From: Solibacillus sp. FSL H8-0538 | GTDB taxonomy: Bacteria > Bacillota > Bacilli > Bacillales_A > Planococcaceae | Length of the DNA stretch: 64,000 bases | Assembly (NCBI RefSeq): GCF_038003525.1 | Contig: NZ_JBBOPI010000001.1 | Span: 549,001 to 613,000, forward strand | Direction of reading: 5' to 3' | Shown here: positions 1 to 8,640 of the stretch, in pieces | Layout: the number at the start of each line of letters is the position of its first letter | Numbering within the stretch: position 1 is the first letter of the stretch | Made by a program: the position numbers and the translations under genes | Notes under the pieces: generated by a model | The model's input: the letters and a program-made list of their open reading frames with translations, nothing else | Database searches by the model: none | What the model was told of the DNA's origin: nothing

Positions 1-542
1 TAGTGTTAGAAAATGTTCGCGTACACGAATCAAATTTAGTTGAAATTCCGAGTTATACTACCGGTTTTAAATTAAATGGCTGGTTACTACTCATACCGGC
101 AACATACTTAGGGATTGCACAAGCAGCACGCGATTATGCCGTGGATTTTGCCAATACACACTCTCCAAATAGCTTAAATGGCCCAATTGCACAGCTTCCA
201 AATGTGCAGTCATTAATTGGTGAAATTGAGCTAGAGCTAATTAAAGCGCGCTTCACTCTTTATGGTGTAGCTAAGCTTTATAATGATCCAGCTAATAAAG
301 ACAAAATTATTAATGAAGTTAACGCTGCAAAACACGTCGTAACAAACGCCGCCATTAAAGTTGTCGATAAAGCGATGCGTCTAGTTGGTGCGAAAAGTTT
401 ACAACGAAGCAACCCATTACAACGTTATTACCGCGATGTTCGTGCAGGGCTACATAACCCGCCTATGGATGACATTACGATTAAAAAGTTAGCAGAGTCA
501 GCAATCCAACAAAACTTAAAAGAGAAAGAGGTAATCGTATGA
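1..542 (+). CDS. acyl-CoA dehydrogenase-like flavoprotein, C-terminal part (5' truncated by window edge)
   Basis: Only the last ~180 residues are present; the reading frame is open to the left edge, so the true start lies outside the window. The helical C-terminal domain resembles the acyl-CoA dehydrogenase / DszC-SfnB flavin monooxygenase superfamily: an alanine-rich helix (AQAARDYAVDFA), a long amphipathic helix, and a closing segment LQRYYRDVRAGLHNPPMDD typical of that fold. The canonical catalytic YEGT motif seen in the two dehydrogenases at 13.3 and 14.5 kb is absent. The stop overlaps the start of the downstream solute-binding lipoprotein (ATGA), so both are translated from one transcript. 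Similar flavoproteins sit next to amino acid/organosulfur ABC transporters in Bacilli, so a role in using a sulfur- or nitrogen-containing compound is possible; this is inference. Confidence 0.7.
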   Translation, partial: VLENVRVHESNLVEIPSYTTGFKLNGWLLLIPATYLGIAQAARDYAVDFANTHSPNSLNGPIAQLPNVQSLIGEIELELIKARFTLYGVAKLYNDPANKDKIINEVNAAKHVVTNAAIKVVDKAMRLVGAKSLQRSNPLQRYYRDVRAGLHNPPMDDITIKKLAESAIQQNLKEKEVIV

Positions 543-1408
543 AATTTAATAAATTTGTGAAATTAGCAGCAATTGGTTTTGCATCAATCTCCATTCTAGC
601 AGCATGTGGAAATGACACGGATAAAAGCGCAGCATCTGCATCAGAAGAGGGCGCAAAAGTAACGAAAGTAAAAGTGGCTTATGACCAAGCAAGTAAACCA
701 ATGACGTATATCGATGAAAACGGTAATGCTACAGGTTACGACGTAGAAGTGATGAAATTAGTGGATGAAGCTCTAGAAGATTACGAGTTTGAATATGTGG
801 GTACGACAAGCGATGACTTATTAATCGGTGTTGAGCAAGGGAAGTATAATGTCGGTGTTAAAAATGCCTTTTGGACGGAAGAACGTACAGAAAAGTACAT
901 TTTCCCTCAAGAATTCCTAGGCTTAAGTAGCGCAGGGTTAGTACTGAAAAAAGAAAATGCAAATATTAAAAACTTAAGTGATTTTGCATCAGCGGGCTAT
1001 ACGTTAGCGCCAATCGCGGCAAACAACGCACAGTACACAGTAATCGCCGAATACAATGAAGCAAATCCAGGTAACGAGGTTAAATTACAAGCGGGTGAAG
1101 ACTTCATAGTAGACGTTGTGCAATGGGTAAATGAAGGGCGCGTTGATGGCGGTGTTATTATTGAAGGTAGTTTCACAGGGCAAGTATTAACAGAAGGTGG
1201 CCCCTACTACAACTTAAAAGATGAAGTCGTTTATAACGAATTTGCGGTTATTAAAACATGGCCATTATTCAATAAAAAAGAACAACAATTTGCAGATGCT
1301 TATGATAAAGCAATTGCTGAAATTAAAGAAACTGATGCATTATCTAAGCTAAGTTTAGAATTTTACGGGAAAGACTTATTTGAAGTGCTAGAGTCAGTAA
1401 ACCGTTAA
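539..1408 (+). CDS. amino acid ABC transporter substrate-binding lipoprotein
   Basis: A 289-residue extracellular solute-binding protein. It starts with a short Lys-rich n-region, a hydrophobic stretch and a lipobox (SILAACGN, Cys at about residue 23), so it should be a lipid-anchored protein on the outer face of the membrane. The mature part has the bilobed SBP type-3 pattern of polar amino acid binders (YDQASKPMTYIDENGNATGYDVEVMK is the usual opening; the D-G-N-x-x-G-Y-D core is visible). It is the first gene of a four-gene transporter set with two permeases and one ATPase, as in the cystine (tcy) and yxeMNO-type systems of B. subtilis. The substrate cannot be fixed from sequence; cyst(e)ine or a related S-compound is a guess based on the neighbouring flavoprotein. 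Confidence 0.85.
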   Translation: MKFNKFVKLAAIGFASISILAACGNDTDKSAASASEEGAKVTKVKVAYDQASKPMTYIDENGNATGYDVEVMKLVDEALEDYEFEYVGTTSDDLLIGVEQGKYNVGVKNAFWTEERTEKYIFPQEFLGLSSAGLVLKKENANIKNLSDFASAGYTLAPIAANNAQYTVIAEYNEANPGNEVKLQAGEDFIVDVVQWVNEGRVDGGVIIEGSFTGQVLTEGGPYYNLKDEVVYNEFAVIKTWPLFNKKEQQFADAYDKAIAEIKETDALSKLSLEFYGKDLFEVLESVNR

Positions 1409-1411
1409 CAA

Positions 1412-1450
1412 AGCGAGCTGTTTGAGTCATTGCGCTCAAGCAGCTTTTTA
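1412..1450 (+). terminator. hairpin with T-run between binding protein and permease genes
   Basis: An 11-bp stem (1416-1426 with 1435-1445, one G-T wobble) is followed by five Ts. Lying between the lipoprotein gene and the first permease, it probably acts as a partial terminator or 3' stabiliser, so that more binding protein than permease is made. Confidence 0.65.
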
Positions 1451-1478
1451 AATACAGTGGAGAGTGGTGGGGTAGCGA

Positions 1479-2189
1479 GTGGAAAAATATTTTGATTTAT
1501 CGTATATTTCGTCTGCATTGCCAACGTTAATTCCATATTTATGGGTGACATTATACATTGCAGCCTTTTCGGTCATCTTTGGTTCGTTCTTAGGCTTACT
1601 ATTAGCTGCGGCGAAGCTTAGTAAAAGTAGAGTTCTTCAGTTTTTAGCGAATGGCTATACAACGATCATGCGTTGTACGCCATCCATCGTCTTATTATTT
1701 CTTGTGTATTACGGCATTCCAGCCTTTTCTGAAAATCTATTCGGTATAGACCTGCAAAGTGTATCGACAGGCGTTTTCGTTGTCATTACGTTTAGCTTAC
1801 AGTTTGCGGCAATGATGTCTGAAGTCATTCGTTCATCCTATATGGCCATTGATAAAGGGCAGTTTGAAGCGGCAGTAAGTGTTGGATTAACTCCCTTTCA
1901 AGCGTATCGCCGAATTATTTTCCCGCAAGCCTTTGTCGTAGCCTTACCGAACTTTGGTAACGGACTTATTTCGGTGCTGCAAGAAGGAGCACTTGCATAT
2001 ACGATCGGATTTATTGATATCGTCGGCAAAGCAAACTTGATTATTGCAAATAATTATGGCACACATACTTTAGAAATTTATATTGCACTCGCTGTGATCT
2101 ACTGGATTTTATCGATTACAATTGAGAAAATTTTCGCTTTACTGGAGAAAGCATTTAGTAAGGGGAAGCAGCCATTAAAAACAACTTAA
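1479..2189 (+). CDS. amino acid ABC transporter permease (first of pair)
   Basis: A 236-residue integral membrane protein of the HisM/GlnP type with about five transmembrane segments. The conserved EAA loop is seen as QFEAAVSVGLTPFQAYRRIIFPQA at about residues 128-151 (E-A-A-x-x-x-G then I-x-x-P-Q-A), which docks on the ATPase. A GTG start is used, preceded by a G-rich site (GGTGGGG) about 7 bases upstream. It pairs with the second, similar-length permease directly downstream to form a heterodimeric channel. Length and motif spacing are normal for the family. Confidence 0.85.
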   Translation: MEKYFDLSYISSALPTLIPYLWVTLYIAAFSVIFGSFLGLLLAAAKLSKSRVLQFLANGYTTIMRCTPSIVLLFLVYYGIPAFSENLFGIDLQSVSTGVFVVITFSLQFAAMMSEVIRSSYMAIDKGQFEAAVSVGLTPFQAYRRIIFPQAFVVALPNFGNGLISVLQEGALAYTIGFIDIVGKANLIIANNYGTHTLEIYIALAVIYWILSITIEKIFALLEKAFSKGKQPLKTT

Positions 2190-2202
2190 GGAGGCGCACA
2201 AC

Positions 2203-2913
2203 ATGAATTTTATAAACTGGGATTTTTTAGTCAATACATTTTTTGTTGCATTAAGTGGTGTACCTGTTGCGCTCCTTGTAACAGTTGTGGCAATGGCTTT
2301 TGCTGTACCACTTGGATTTTTATTAGCACTGACACGAATTCATGAAATACCGGTACTGAATTTCTTTACAAAAATATATATTTCCTTTGTTCGTGGGACA
2401 CCGGTTATTATTCAAATTTTCGTGCTGTATGCAAGTATACCGTTAATTTTAGATGGCATTTTCAAGAAATATAATATTGACTATGCGATTTATGATATTA
2501 ATCCGCTTTGGTATGCGTTTATTATTTTCTCGTTCAATACAGCAGCGGTCTTAATCGAAGTATTCCGTTCTGCCTTACAAACGGTACATAAAGGCCAGCT
2601 AGAGGCGGCGCATTCTGTTGGTTTAACGACACCACAAGCGTACCGCCGCATCATTATCCCTCAAGCACTCGTAGCTGCGATGCCGAATTTATGTACAGCG
2701 ACAATAAATTTAATCAAAGCGACGTCACTTGGATACGCGATTTCATTGCAGGAAATCACATTGAAAGCAAAAGTAGCGGCAAACTTTGGTTACAATTATT
2801 TAGAGGCATATATTGATATTTTTATTGTGTACTTAATTGTGTGTATGACGGTTGAATATTTATTTAAGTGGTACGAAAAACGTTTGAGTCGTTATAAATA
2901 TGTAGGTGCATAA
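2203..2913 (+). CDS. amino acid ABC transporter permease (second of pair)
   Basis: A 236-residue membrane protein of the same family as its upstream neighbour, with an EAA loop (QLEAAHSVGLTTPQAYRRII, then IPQA) at about residues 131-152. It starts with ATG after a strong AAGGAGG site, 13 bases after the previous stop. Two non-identical permeases of equal length are characteristic of TcyL/TcyM-like systems. Sequence features give the fold and role but not the transported amino acid. Confidence 0.85.
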   Translation: MNFINWDFLVNTFFVALSGVPVALLVTVVAMAFAVPLGFLLALTRIHEIPVLNFFTKIYISFVRGTPVIIQIFVLYASIPLILDGIFKKYNIDYAIYDINPLWYAFIIFSFNTAAVLIEVFRSALQTVHKGQLEAAHSVGLTTPQAYRRIIIPQALVAAMPNLCTATINLIKATSLGYAISLQEITLKAKVAANFGYNYLEAYIDIFIVYLIVCMTVEYLFKWYEKRLSRYKYVGA

Positions 2914-2925
2914 GGAGGAAGTCAA

Positions 2926-3681
2926 ATGTTAGAAATTAAAAACATCCATAAATCATTTGGGAAAAACGAAATTTTAAAGGGTGTAGATTTAACGATTGAT
3001 CAAGGAGATGTCGTCGTGATTTTAGGGCCGAGTGGTTCAGGCAAAACAACGCTTCTCCGCTGCATCAACTTTTTAGAACGCGCAGATGAAGGAACAGCAA
3101 ATTTCGGTGAGATTCACGTCAATTTGAATGATGCGTCCAAGAAAGATGTGCTTGCGATTCGCAAAAAAACCGCTTTCGTATTCCAAAACTATAATTTATT
3201 TAATAATAAAACCGCACTTGATAATGTGGCAGAAGGGCTAATTATTGGACGCGGCATGAACAAAGAAGAGGCGTATAAAATTTCGCGTGAAGCATTAAAT
3301 AAAGTAGGACTTTCGGAAAAATACGATTCGTATCCAAGTCAGCTTTCAGGTGGGCAGCAGCAACGTGTTGGGATTGCGCGCGCAGTTGCGTTGAATCCTG
3401 ACATTATTTTATTTGATGAACCAACATCGGCGTTGGATCCGGAGCTTGTTGGGGAAGTGTTAGGTGTCATGAAGGATATTGCCAAAGAAGGAACGACAAT
3501 GCTAGTCGTGACGCATGAAATGTCCTTTGCGCGTGATGTAGCAAATCGCATCATCTTTATGGATGGCGGGAACATAATAGAAGAAGGCTCACCACATGAA
3601 ATTTTTGTGAAGCCGAAAGAAGATCGTACAAAACAATTCCTACGACGTGTTTTACCAGAAGAATTTGATTACCAAATTTAA
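2926..3681 (+). CDS. amino acid ABC transporter ATP-binding protein
   Basis: A 251-residue ABC ATPase that energises the two permeases upstream. Walker A is GPSGSGKTT (about residues 35-43), the signature is LSGGQQQRV (about 140-148), Walker B is [14 protein letters not shown], and the H-loop is VVTHEM. This combination is the polar amino acid transport (GlnQ/HisP/TcyN) subfamily. It starts with ATG behind AAGGAGGAAGTCAA and closes the operon; the cobalamin riboswitch begins about 85 bases after its stop. Confidence 0.9.
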   Translation: MLEIKNIHKSFGKNEILKGVDLTIDQGDVVVILGPSGSGKTTLLRCINFLERADEGTANFGEIHVNLNDASKKDVLAIRKKTAFVFQNYNLFNNKTALDNVAEGLIIGRGMNKEEAYKISREALNKVGLSEKYDSYPSQLSGGQQQRVGIARAVALNPDIILFDEPTSALDPELVGEVLGVMKDIAKEGTTMLVVTHEMSFARDVANRIIFMDGGNIIEEGSPHEIFVKPKEDRTKQFLRRVLPEEFDYQI

Positions 3682-3766
3682 TTGTCAGAAAACTCTTGCG
3701 GATTATACGTACACTTTTTTCTGATTTCCGCTATAATAAATACTGTTACATAATTGGATAATCAAA

Positions 3767-3925
3767 GTAAAGGTTCTTGCCGCTGCGGTGGTAGGAAGTA
3801 AAAGGGAAGTCGGTGCAATTCCGATGCGGTCCCGCCACTGTAAATGCTAGTTTACTGTACAATGCCACTGTAAAGGGAAGGCGCAGTAAATGCTTGATGC
3901 ATAAGCCAGGAGACCTGCCTTTACG
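3767..3925 (+). promoter_or_regulatory. cobalamin (B12) riboswitch
   Basis: The conserved core of the adenosylcobalamin aptamer is readable. There is an opening GTAAAGGTTC-like stem, a GGTGGTAGGAAG segment, AAGGGAAGTCGGTGCAATTCC (3801-3822 region), GCGGTCCCGCCACTGTAA, and the B12 box AGCCAGGAGACCTGCC at about 3904-3919, closed by the partner stem ending TTTACG. A TATAAT box lies at 3732-3737. It precedes btuF and a rho-independent hairpin, so it should lower transcription of the B12 uptake genes when the cofactor is plentiful. Family assignment is from established knowledge of this riboswitch; the switching mechanism is inferred from the terminator. Confidence 0.93.
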
Positions 3926-3998
3926 TACACCAGTTGGACCTACGCGGATAGGAAGATGGCTTTTAACAGTGTTTTTTTGCGCGATTATTAGCTAGTCT

Positions 3999-4030
3999 CA
4001 GTCTCTCTGTCCATGGAGAGGCTTTTTTTT
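3999..4030 (+). terminator. rho-independent terminator of the cobalamin riboswitch
   Basis: An 8-bp stem (4000-4007 with 4016-4023, one wobble) with an 8-base loop is followed by an eight-T run. It is the likely off-state of the riboswitch expression platform ahead of btuF. Confidence 0.75.
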
Positions 4031-4114
4031 GTGGTTAAGTAAGTATGACTTTTTTTAACCATATAACAAAAGACACCATCTCGTCTTATTTTGGAGTGAG
4101 ATGTGGTCATTCTA
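4031..4114 (+). repeat. interspersed repeat family A, copy A1
   Basis: First half: an imperfect inverted repeat, GTGGTTAAG...TTTTAACCAT. Second half: the A-family hairpin ACACCATCTCGTCTTA with its partner GGAGTGAGATGTGGT. It begins exactly where the T-run of the riboswitch terminator ends and stops just before the btuF ribosome binding site. See the findings for the family. Confidence 0.7.
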
Positions 4115-4141
4115 TTGCGGCAAAAATTAGGAGGAATTACG

Positions 4142-5092
4142 ATGAAGAAGTTTTGGCAATTAGGGTTAAGCGCAATATTAGCGGTATTGATGTTAGTTGG
4201 ATGTAGCGGTGATACAGCAGAAGATTCCTTGCAAGTTGAAGAAACATCTGAAATAGAAGATGTAGCGCAAGCATTCCCAGTAACTGTAACTGATGCACAA
4301 GGGACCGACATAACGATTGAACAAGCACCAAAGAAAATTATTTCGTTAATCCCGTCGAATACAGAAATTTTATTTAGTTTAGGATTAGATGAACAAATTA
4401 TTGGTGTGAATGACTATGATAATTTTCCAGAGGCAGTTACAGAGAAAGAGCGCGTTGGTGGTATAGAATTTAATTTAGAGCAAATTATTGCATTGCAACC
4501 AGACATCGTGTTCGCGCATGAATCAGGTTTATATGTAATGGGTGAAGGGATTGCACAGCTTGAAGCAGCAGGTGTAAAAGTATTTGTAGTGAAAGATGCT
4601 GTTGATTTTGATGAAACATATGAAACGATTGAGCAAATCGGTTTATTAACAGGTAAGTCACAGGAAGCGACAAAAATTATTGCGGATATTAAAACAAAGC
4701 TGACAAATATTGAAGAGAAGGTAGCTGGGCTAGAAGCTAAATCAGTGTTTGTTGTAGTAGGGACAGACCCGGATATTTATGCGGCGGGTACAGGTACGTT
4801 TATCGATGAAATGCTACAAATAATCGGTGTTAAAAATGCAGTGGAGACAGACGGTTGGCCGATGTATAGCTCAGAGCAATTTGTTGCAAGTAACCCAAAT
4901 ACAATTATTGTGACATATGAAAATGATATTGAATCAATTAACACAAATGAAGCCTATGCGATAATGGATGCGGTAAAAAACGGGAAGGTTATATTAGTTG
5001 ATGGTGATACAACAAGCAGACAAGGTCCACGTTTAGCTGAAGGTGTCGAATCGATTGCGAAGGCAGTTTACCCAGAGGCTTTCGGTGAATAA
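4142..5092 (+). CDS. btuF: cobalamin/corrinoid ABC transporter substrate-binding lipoprotein BtuF
   Basis: A 316-residue cell-surface lipoprotein that captures cobalamin for BtuCD. The signal peptide ends in the lipobox LMLVGCSG (Cys at about 21). The mature protein is a Periplasmic_binding (TroA/BtuF superfamily) domain with the typical start KKIISLIPSNTEILFSLGL and the helix-linked two-lobe layout. ATG 4142 is chosen over an in-frame upstream start because AGGAGGAATTAC sits 5-6 bases before it and the signal peptide then has normal length. The cobalamin riboswitch upstream and btuC/btuD-cbiZ downstream support the B12 substrate rather than siderophore. Its 3' end overlaps btuC by 8 bases. 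Confidence 0.88.
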   Translation: MKKFWQLGLSAILAVLMLVGCSGDTAEDSLQVEETSEIEDVAQAFPVTVTDAQGTDITIEQAPKKIISLIPSNTEILFSLGLDEQIIGVNDYDNFPEAVTEKERVGGIEFNLEQIIALQPDIVFAHESGLYVMGEGIAQLEAAGVKVFVVKDAVDFDETYETIEQIGLLTGKSQEATKIIADIKTKLTNIEEKVAGLEAKSVFVVVGTDPDIYAAGTGTFIDEMLQIIGVKNAVETDGWPMYSSEQFVASNPNTIIVTYENDIESINTNEAYAIMDAVKNGKVILVDGDTTSRQGPRLAEGVESIAKAVYPEAFGE

Positions 5093-6080
5093 AAAGTATT
5101 TCATCTCGTATAGTTGCTCCCTTGCTGTATTGCTGATGAGCATCTGGTTTGGAATTTCATTTGGGTCGGTTGATGTTCCGCTCTCAACGTTATGGGATAA
5201 GGAAACAGATCCGGTTGCCTACAGTATTTTATGGAAAATCCGTATGCCGCGAGTCGTACTATCCGTATTAGTCGGCGCATCACTTGCGATTGCAGGAGCA
5301 GCATTCCAAGGATTATTAAAAAACCCACTCGCTGATCCATATACATTAGGGATTTCATCAGGTGCATCAGTTGGAGCGGTCACAACAATCTTTTTTGGTA
5401 TTTCAATACCGATTTTAGGCACCTTTACTTTACCAGTTTTCAGCATGATTGGAGCTGTTTTAACGATTGTTTGTGTGATGAGCTTTGCGCGTGTAGTGGA
5501 TCGTACGATGAAAATGGAAACGCTAATTTTAACGGGGATCATTTTTAGTTCATTTTTAGGGTCGTGTATTTCGCTCATGGTCGCATTAACAGGTGAGCAA
5601 CTGCGGGAAATTATAGGCTGGTTACTTGGAAGCGTGTCGATGCGCGGCTGGCCATATGTGAAAATGATTTTACCGTTCGTCATTATTGGGACGATTATTA
5701 TTTGGTTTAATCGTCGTGAATTAAATGCGATGGTTTACGGTGAGGAACGTGCACAGTATTTAGGTGTTAACGTTAAACGGAGTAAATATATGATCTTAGC
5801 AGGTGGCTCGATGCTGACAGGAGCTTCCGTTGCTGTATCGGGAACAATCGGCTTCGTCGGCTTAGTTGTTCCTCATATGGTACGTATGATTTGTGGTGCG
5901 GATCATCGACATTTATTACTGCTGTCGTTACTCAATGGAGCGAGTTTACTCGTCATTTGTGATTTAGTATCACGTACAATTATTGCACCAACTGAGTTAC
6001 CAATTGGTGTTATTACAGCATTTATCGGGGCTCCCGTATTTGCTTATATCTTTTTTAAACAGCGTACAAAGGGGGGCTAA
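5085..6080 (+). CDS. btuC: cobalamin ABC transporter permease BtuC
   Basis: A FecCD-type permease of about 331 residues with around ten transmembrane segments. Hallmark pieces are RMPRVVLSVLVGASLAIAG near the N-terminus, GNPLADPYTLGISSGA-like KNPLADPYTLGISSGAS, and the ATPase-contact region GTIGFVGLVVPHMVR. The GTG at 5085 is preferred to an in-frame GTG at 5043: it has a GAGG site 6 bases upstream, and the shorter form starts directly with the membrane domain. It overlaps btuF, indicating translational coupling. Part of the riboswitch-controlled BtuFCD importer. Confidence 0.87.
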   Translation: MNKKYFISYSCSLAVLLMSIWFGISFGSVDVPLSTLWDKETDPVAYSILWKIRMPRVVLSVLVGASLAIAGAAFQGLLKNPLADPYTLGISSGASVGAVTTIFFGISIPILGTFTLPVFSMIGAVLTIVCVMSFARVVDRTMKMETLILTGIIFSSFLGSCISLMVALTGEQLREIIGWLLGSVSMRGWPYVKMILPFVIIGTIIIWFNRRELNAMVYGEERAQYLGVNVKRSKYMILAGGSMLTGASVAVSGTIGFVGLVVPHMVRMICGADHRHLLLLSLLNGASLLVICDLVSRTIIAPTELPIGVITAFIGAPVFAYIFFKQRTKGG

Positions 6081-6082
6081 CA

Positions 6083-7543
6083 TTGCTAAAGGTACAAAAT
6101 ATTTCAGGTGGCTATAGCTCAACCCCAATCATACACAATGTTTCGTTTGAAGTCGGAAAAGGGAAAGTGCTCGGTATATTAGGGCCAAATGGTAGTGGGA
6201 AATCAACGCTACTAAAAATTGTGAGTGGCATTATTACACCAACGACAGGCAATGTCTTCATTGATGGGCAAGAAATGCAAAGCTATTCAGTAAAGCAGCT
6301 TGCGAAGAAGATGGCAGTTTTACCACAGCTCCATGCGAATACATTTTCAAACTCTGTACGTGACGCGGTATCTCTTGGGCGTTATCCTCATCAAACAGGC
6401 TTTTTCTCAACGTGGTCCGAACAGGATGAGCAGGCTGTACAAACGGCAATGGAACAAACGGGTGTAACAAAATATGAACATACGTTTTTAGAGTTTTTGT
6501 CGGGAGGCGAGCAGCAGCGCGTGTTTATTGCACAGGCGCTAGCGCAAAATTCCTCTATATTATTATTAGATGAGCCAACGAATCATTTAGATATTGCCCA
6601 TCAAAAGCAAATTCTCGATATGATTCGTAAAGAAGTAGTAGAATGTGGCTTAACGGTCGTGTCTATATTTCACGACATAAATTTAGCTTCTCTGTACTGT
6701 GATGAGCTTTTGTTAATGGAAAATGGGCAAGTGAAGGCGTTCGGCATGCCACATGAAGTGATTTTGCAGGAACAAATTGCCTCCGTATATGATGCACGTG
6801 TTGCTACATATCCACATCCGGAAATGCCAAAGCCTCAAATTACAATACTCCCAGCGAGTGAGCAGCAGCGAAAATTCGCTCATATTACAAAAGAAGACTT
6901 TATTATAACCAAAGATTATATTCAATTACTTGCCGACGCACCTTTAAAGGTTGTATCGTCAGCTGTACATAATGCAGGCATGGGCTGGTATGAAAATATT
7001 ATAAATCGTTCCATTTCACCATACTATAATATTGAGCATGTTAAAGAGGAGACATTAGACTTTTTAAAGGCACGCAATTTTGCACCGACGAATACAGTTG
7101 TAATGATGACAGCTGTTTCAACAGAGACTGTTGCTCTTGGAACATTTAAAGGGCATAGCTGTGAGATTGTTGTTATGGTAACAGCTGGCGTTGGCAACGG
7201 AGTGGATGTGACTCGGACGTTTGAGCGCAATGATGAAGCTTATATTGGTACGATTAATACGTGGGTGATCATAAATGGGAAACTGTCCGATGAAGCGTTT
7301 TTCCAGGCGATGATTACTGCCACCGAAGCGAAAACAAAGGCGCTTTTACAGGAAAAGATTCAAGATCCCCATACTGGCACAATTGCAACCGGAACAGCGA
7401 CGGATAGTTTACTCGTTGCAGCAACGCAAAGTGGTGAGGAAATGCCATATGCAGGTCCTATTACTGAAATTGGAAAGTTAATCGGCCGAGGTGTTTTTGA
7501 AACGACGGTACAGGCAATACAAAATTATAAGGCGAATAAATAA
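6083..7543 (+). CDS. btuD: BtuD ATPase fused to CbiZ adenosylcobinamide amidohydrolase
   Basis: A 486-residue two-domain protein. Residues ~1-255 are an ABC ATPase (Walker A LGPNGSGKST, signature LSGGEQQRV, Walker B ILLLDEPTNHLD, switch His in IFHD). Residues ~265-486 match the CbiZ family: the region from LKVVSSAVHNAGMGWYENI through AVSTETVALGTF, VTAGVGNGVD and the C-terminal GTATDSLLVAA is characteristic. CbiZ cleaves adenosylpseudocobalamin/cobinamide side chains so that imported corrinoids can be remodelled. The TTG start is preceded by AAGGGGGGC. Fusion of an importer ATPase with CbiZ has been noted in Bacillus relatives. The domain pairing suggests salvage of foreign corrinoids; the remodelling role is inferred from the family. 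Confidence 0.85.
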   Translation: MLKVQNISGGYSSTPIIHNVSFEVGKGKVLGILGPNGSGKSTLLKIVSGIITPTTGNVFIDGQEMQSYSVKQLAKKMAVLPQLHANTFSNSVRDAVSLGRYPHQTGFFSTWSEQDEQAVQTAMEQTGVTKYEHTFLEFLSGGEQQRVFIAQALAQNSSILLLDEPTNHLDIAHQKQILDMIRKEVVECGLTVVSIFHDINLASLYCDELLLMENGQVKAFGMPHEVILQEQIASVYDARVATYPHPEMPKPQITILPASEQQRKFAHITKEDFIITKDYIQLLADAPLKVVSSAVHNAGMGWYENIINRSISPYYNIEHVKEETLDFLKARNFAPTNTVVMMTAVSTETVALGTFKGHSCEIVVMVTAGVGNGVDVTRTFERNDEAYIGTINTWVIINGKLSDEAFFQAMITATEAKTKALLQEKIQDPHTGTIATGTATDSLLVAATQSGEEMPYAGPITEIGKLIGRGVFETTVQAIQNYKANK

Positions 7544-7564
7544 ATATAACTGATTTAAAAAATT

Positions 7565-7685
7565 GGTCTTTACCAAATCATGTGCTTTACTAGAAAAGAA
7601 AGTGTACTACTTTATTAGCACATGGAACGGAAAGCGTCCGCCTGGAGTGGAATGTGCTATCACGTACAGATTTTGGTGTAGAGCC
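7565..7685. repeat. interspersed repeat family B, copy B1 (121 bp, imperfect terminal inverted repeats)
   Basis: It begins GGTCTTTACCAAATCATGTG and ends ATTTTGGTGTAGAGCC; read inverted, the right end is GGCTCTACACCAAAAT, similar to the left end. The middle holds the hairpin-forming motif GGAACGGAAAGCGTCCGCC followed by TGGAGTGGAA. Copy B2 at 29936 has the same 121-bp length. The structure is that of a non-autonomous miniature element; the TIRs look like those of ISL3-type elements, at low confidence. Confidence 0.7.
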
Positions 7686-7714
7686 TAAAAAATAGATAGA
7701 AAAGGATGATGTAC

Positions 7715-8275
7715 ATGAAACTTTATACGAAAACGGGCGATACGGGAAAAACGAGCATTATTGGTGGACGTGTAGACAAAGACCATTTACGAGTAGAGGC
7801 TTACGGGACAATTGATGAATTAAATTCATTTATTGGCAAGGCAATTACTGAGTTAGACCAAACTATTTTTGCAGACGTAATAAAAGATTTAGTGACGATT
7901 CAACATGAATTATTTGATGGCGGCGGCGATTTAGCCAATGTGATGAAGGAACGCAAATACAAATTAACGGAAGCGCCGATTGACGTACTTGAGCAGCGTA
8001 TTGATGTGCTGTCAGATGAGGCACCACCCCTGCAAAAATTCATTTTACCTGGCGGGTCACCTGCTGCTGCAACATTGCATATCGCCCGTACAATTGCGCG
8101 CCGTGCAGAACGTAAAACGGTAACTTTAATGAAGTCTGAAGAGGATTTACCAGTAGTAGTACAAAAATATTTAAATCGTTTATCGGATTATTTATTCGCT
8201 GCAGCACGCGTAGTAAATTTCCGCTTGAAAGTTGCAGATGTAGAATATGAACGCAGTGCAAATGTATTTAAATAA
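7715..8275 (+). CDS. PduO-type cob(I)yrinic acid a,c-diamide adenosyltransferase
   Basis: A 186-residue protein that transfers the adenosyl group of ATP to cob(I)alamin to make coenzyme B12. The ATP-binding N-terminus KLYTKTGDTGKTSIIGG, the DELNSFIG segment, and the C-terminal LNRLSDYLFAAARV with R...N contacts are diagnostic of the PduO/MMAB family. ATG 7715 is preferred over two slightly upstream in-frame ATGs because AAAGG lies 9 bases before it. It follows the riboswitch-controlled btu genes, separated by repeat B1, so it may be co-transcribed with them. Its product is the cofactor required by IcmF at 16.4 kb. Confidence 0.92.
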   Translation: MKLYTKTGDTGKTSIIGGRVDKDHLRVEAYGTIDELNSFIGKAITELDQTIFADVIKDLVTIQHELFDGGGDLANVMKERKYKLTEAPIDVLEQRIDVLSDEAPPLQKFILPGGSPAAATLHIARTIARRAERKTVTLMKSEEDLPVVVQKYLNRLSDYLFAAARVVNFRLKVADVEYERSANVFK

Positions 8276-8289
8276 GCTTCCACAATAAC

Positions 8290-8336
8290 AAAGGGCTAGG
8301 CAGAAGTGATGTTCACTTTTACCTAGCCCTTTCTAA
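8290..8336 (+). terminator. strong rho-independent terminator after the B12 locus
   Basis: A nearly perfect 20-bp stem (8290-8309 with 8313-8332) with a 3-base loop and a short T-containing tail ends the B12 gene cluster. Confidence 0.8.
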
Positions 8337-8488
8337 TGGGTAAAAAACTATTACTTTAATAACAACATAATAAAGGAATTCATCTCACCTTTTTTGGAAC
8401 GGGCTATTTTTATCTGAAAATTTTATATAGCGATATATAAGAAAGCGCTGTTGCAAGTTAAAATTTTCTGAATTAACAATAAATACTG

Positions 8489-8517
8489 TTGACTGAATGC
8501 TCATTCATATTTACAAT
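8489..8517 (+). promoter_or_regulatory. promoter of the fadF gene with FadR-like operator in the spacer
   Basis: TTGACT (8489-8494) and TACAAT (8512-8517) are separated by 17 bases. The palindrome TGAATGCTCATTCA (8494-8507) lies in the spacer. It keeps the TGAATG...CATTCA half-sites of the B. subtilis FadR (YsiA) operator, though with a shorter centre. The rest of the 8337-8640 gap is AT-rich and shows nothing else recognisable. Confidence 0.65.
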
Positions 8518-8640
8518 ATATATTAATATGGAAAGATAGCTTATTTATAGGATGTTTATATTCACTTGCAATGAATGCAGAGAAACAGAGTTCATTCAAA
8601 GAGAATTGCAAGAATTGACGTTTCCAAAGGGGGAGAAAAG

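Noticed and set aside
3813-3995. 60-residue frame within the cobalamin riboswitch
   Set aside because: The sequence is accounted for by the aptamer; no ribosome site.
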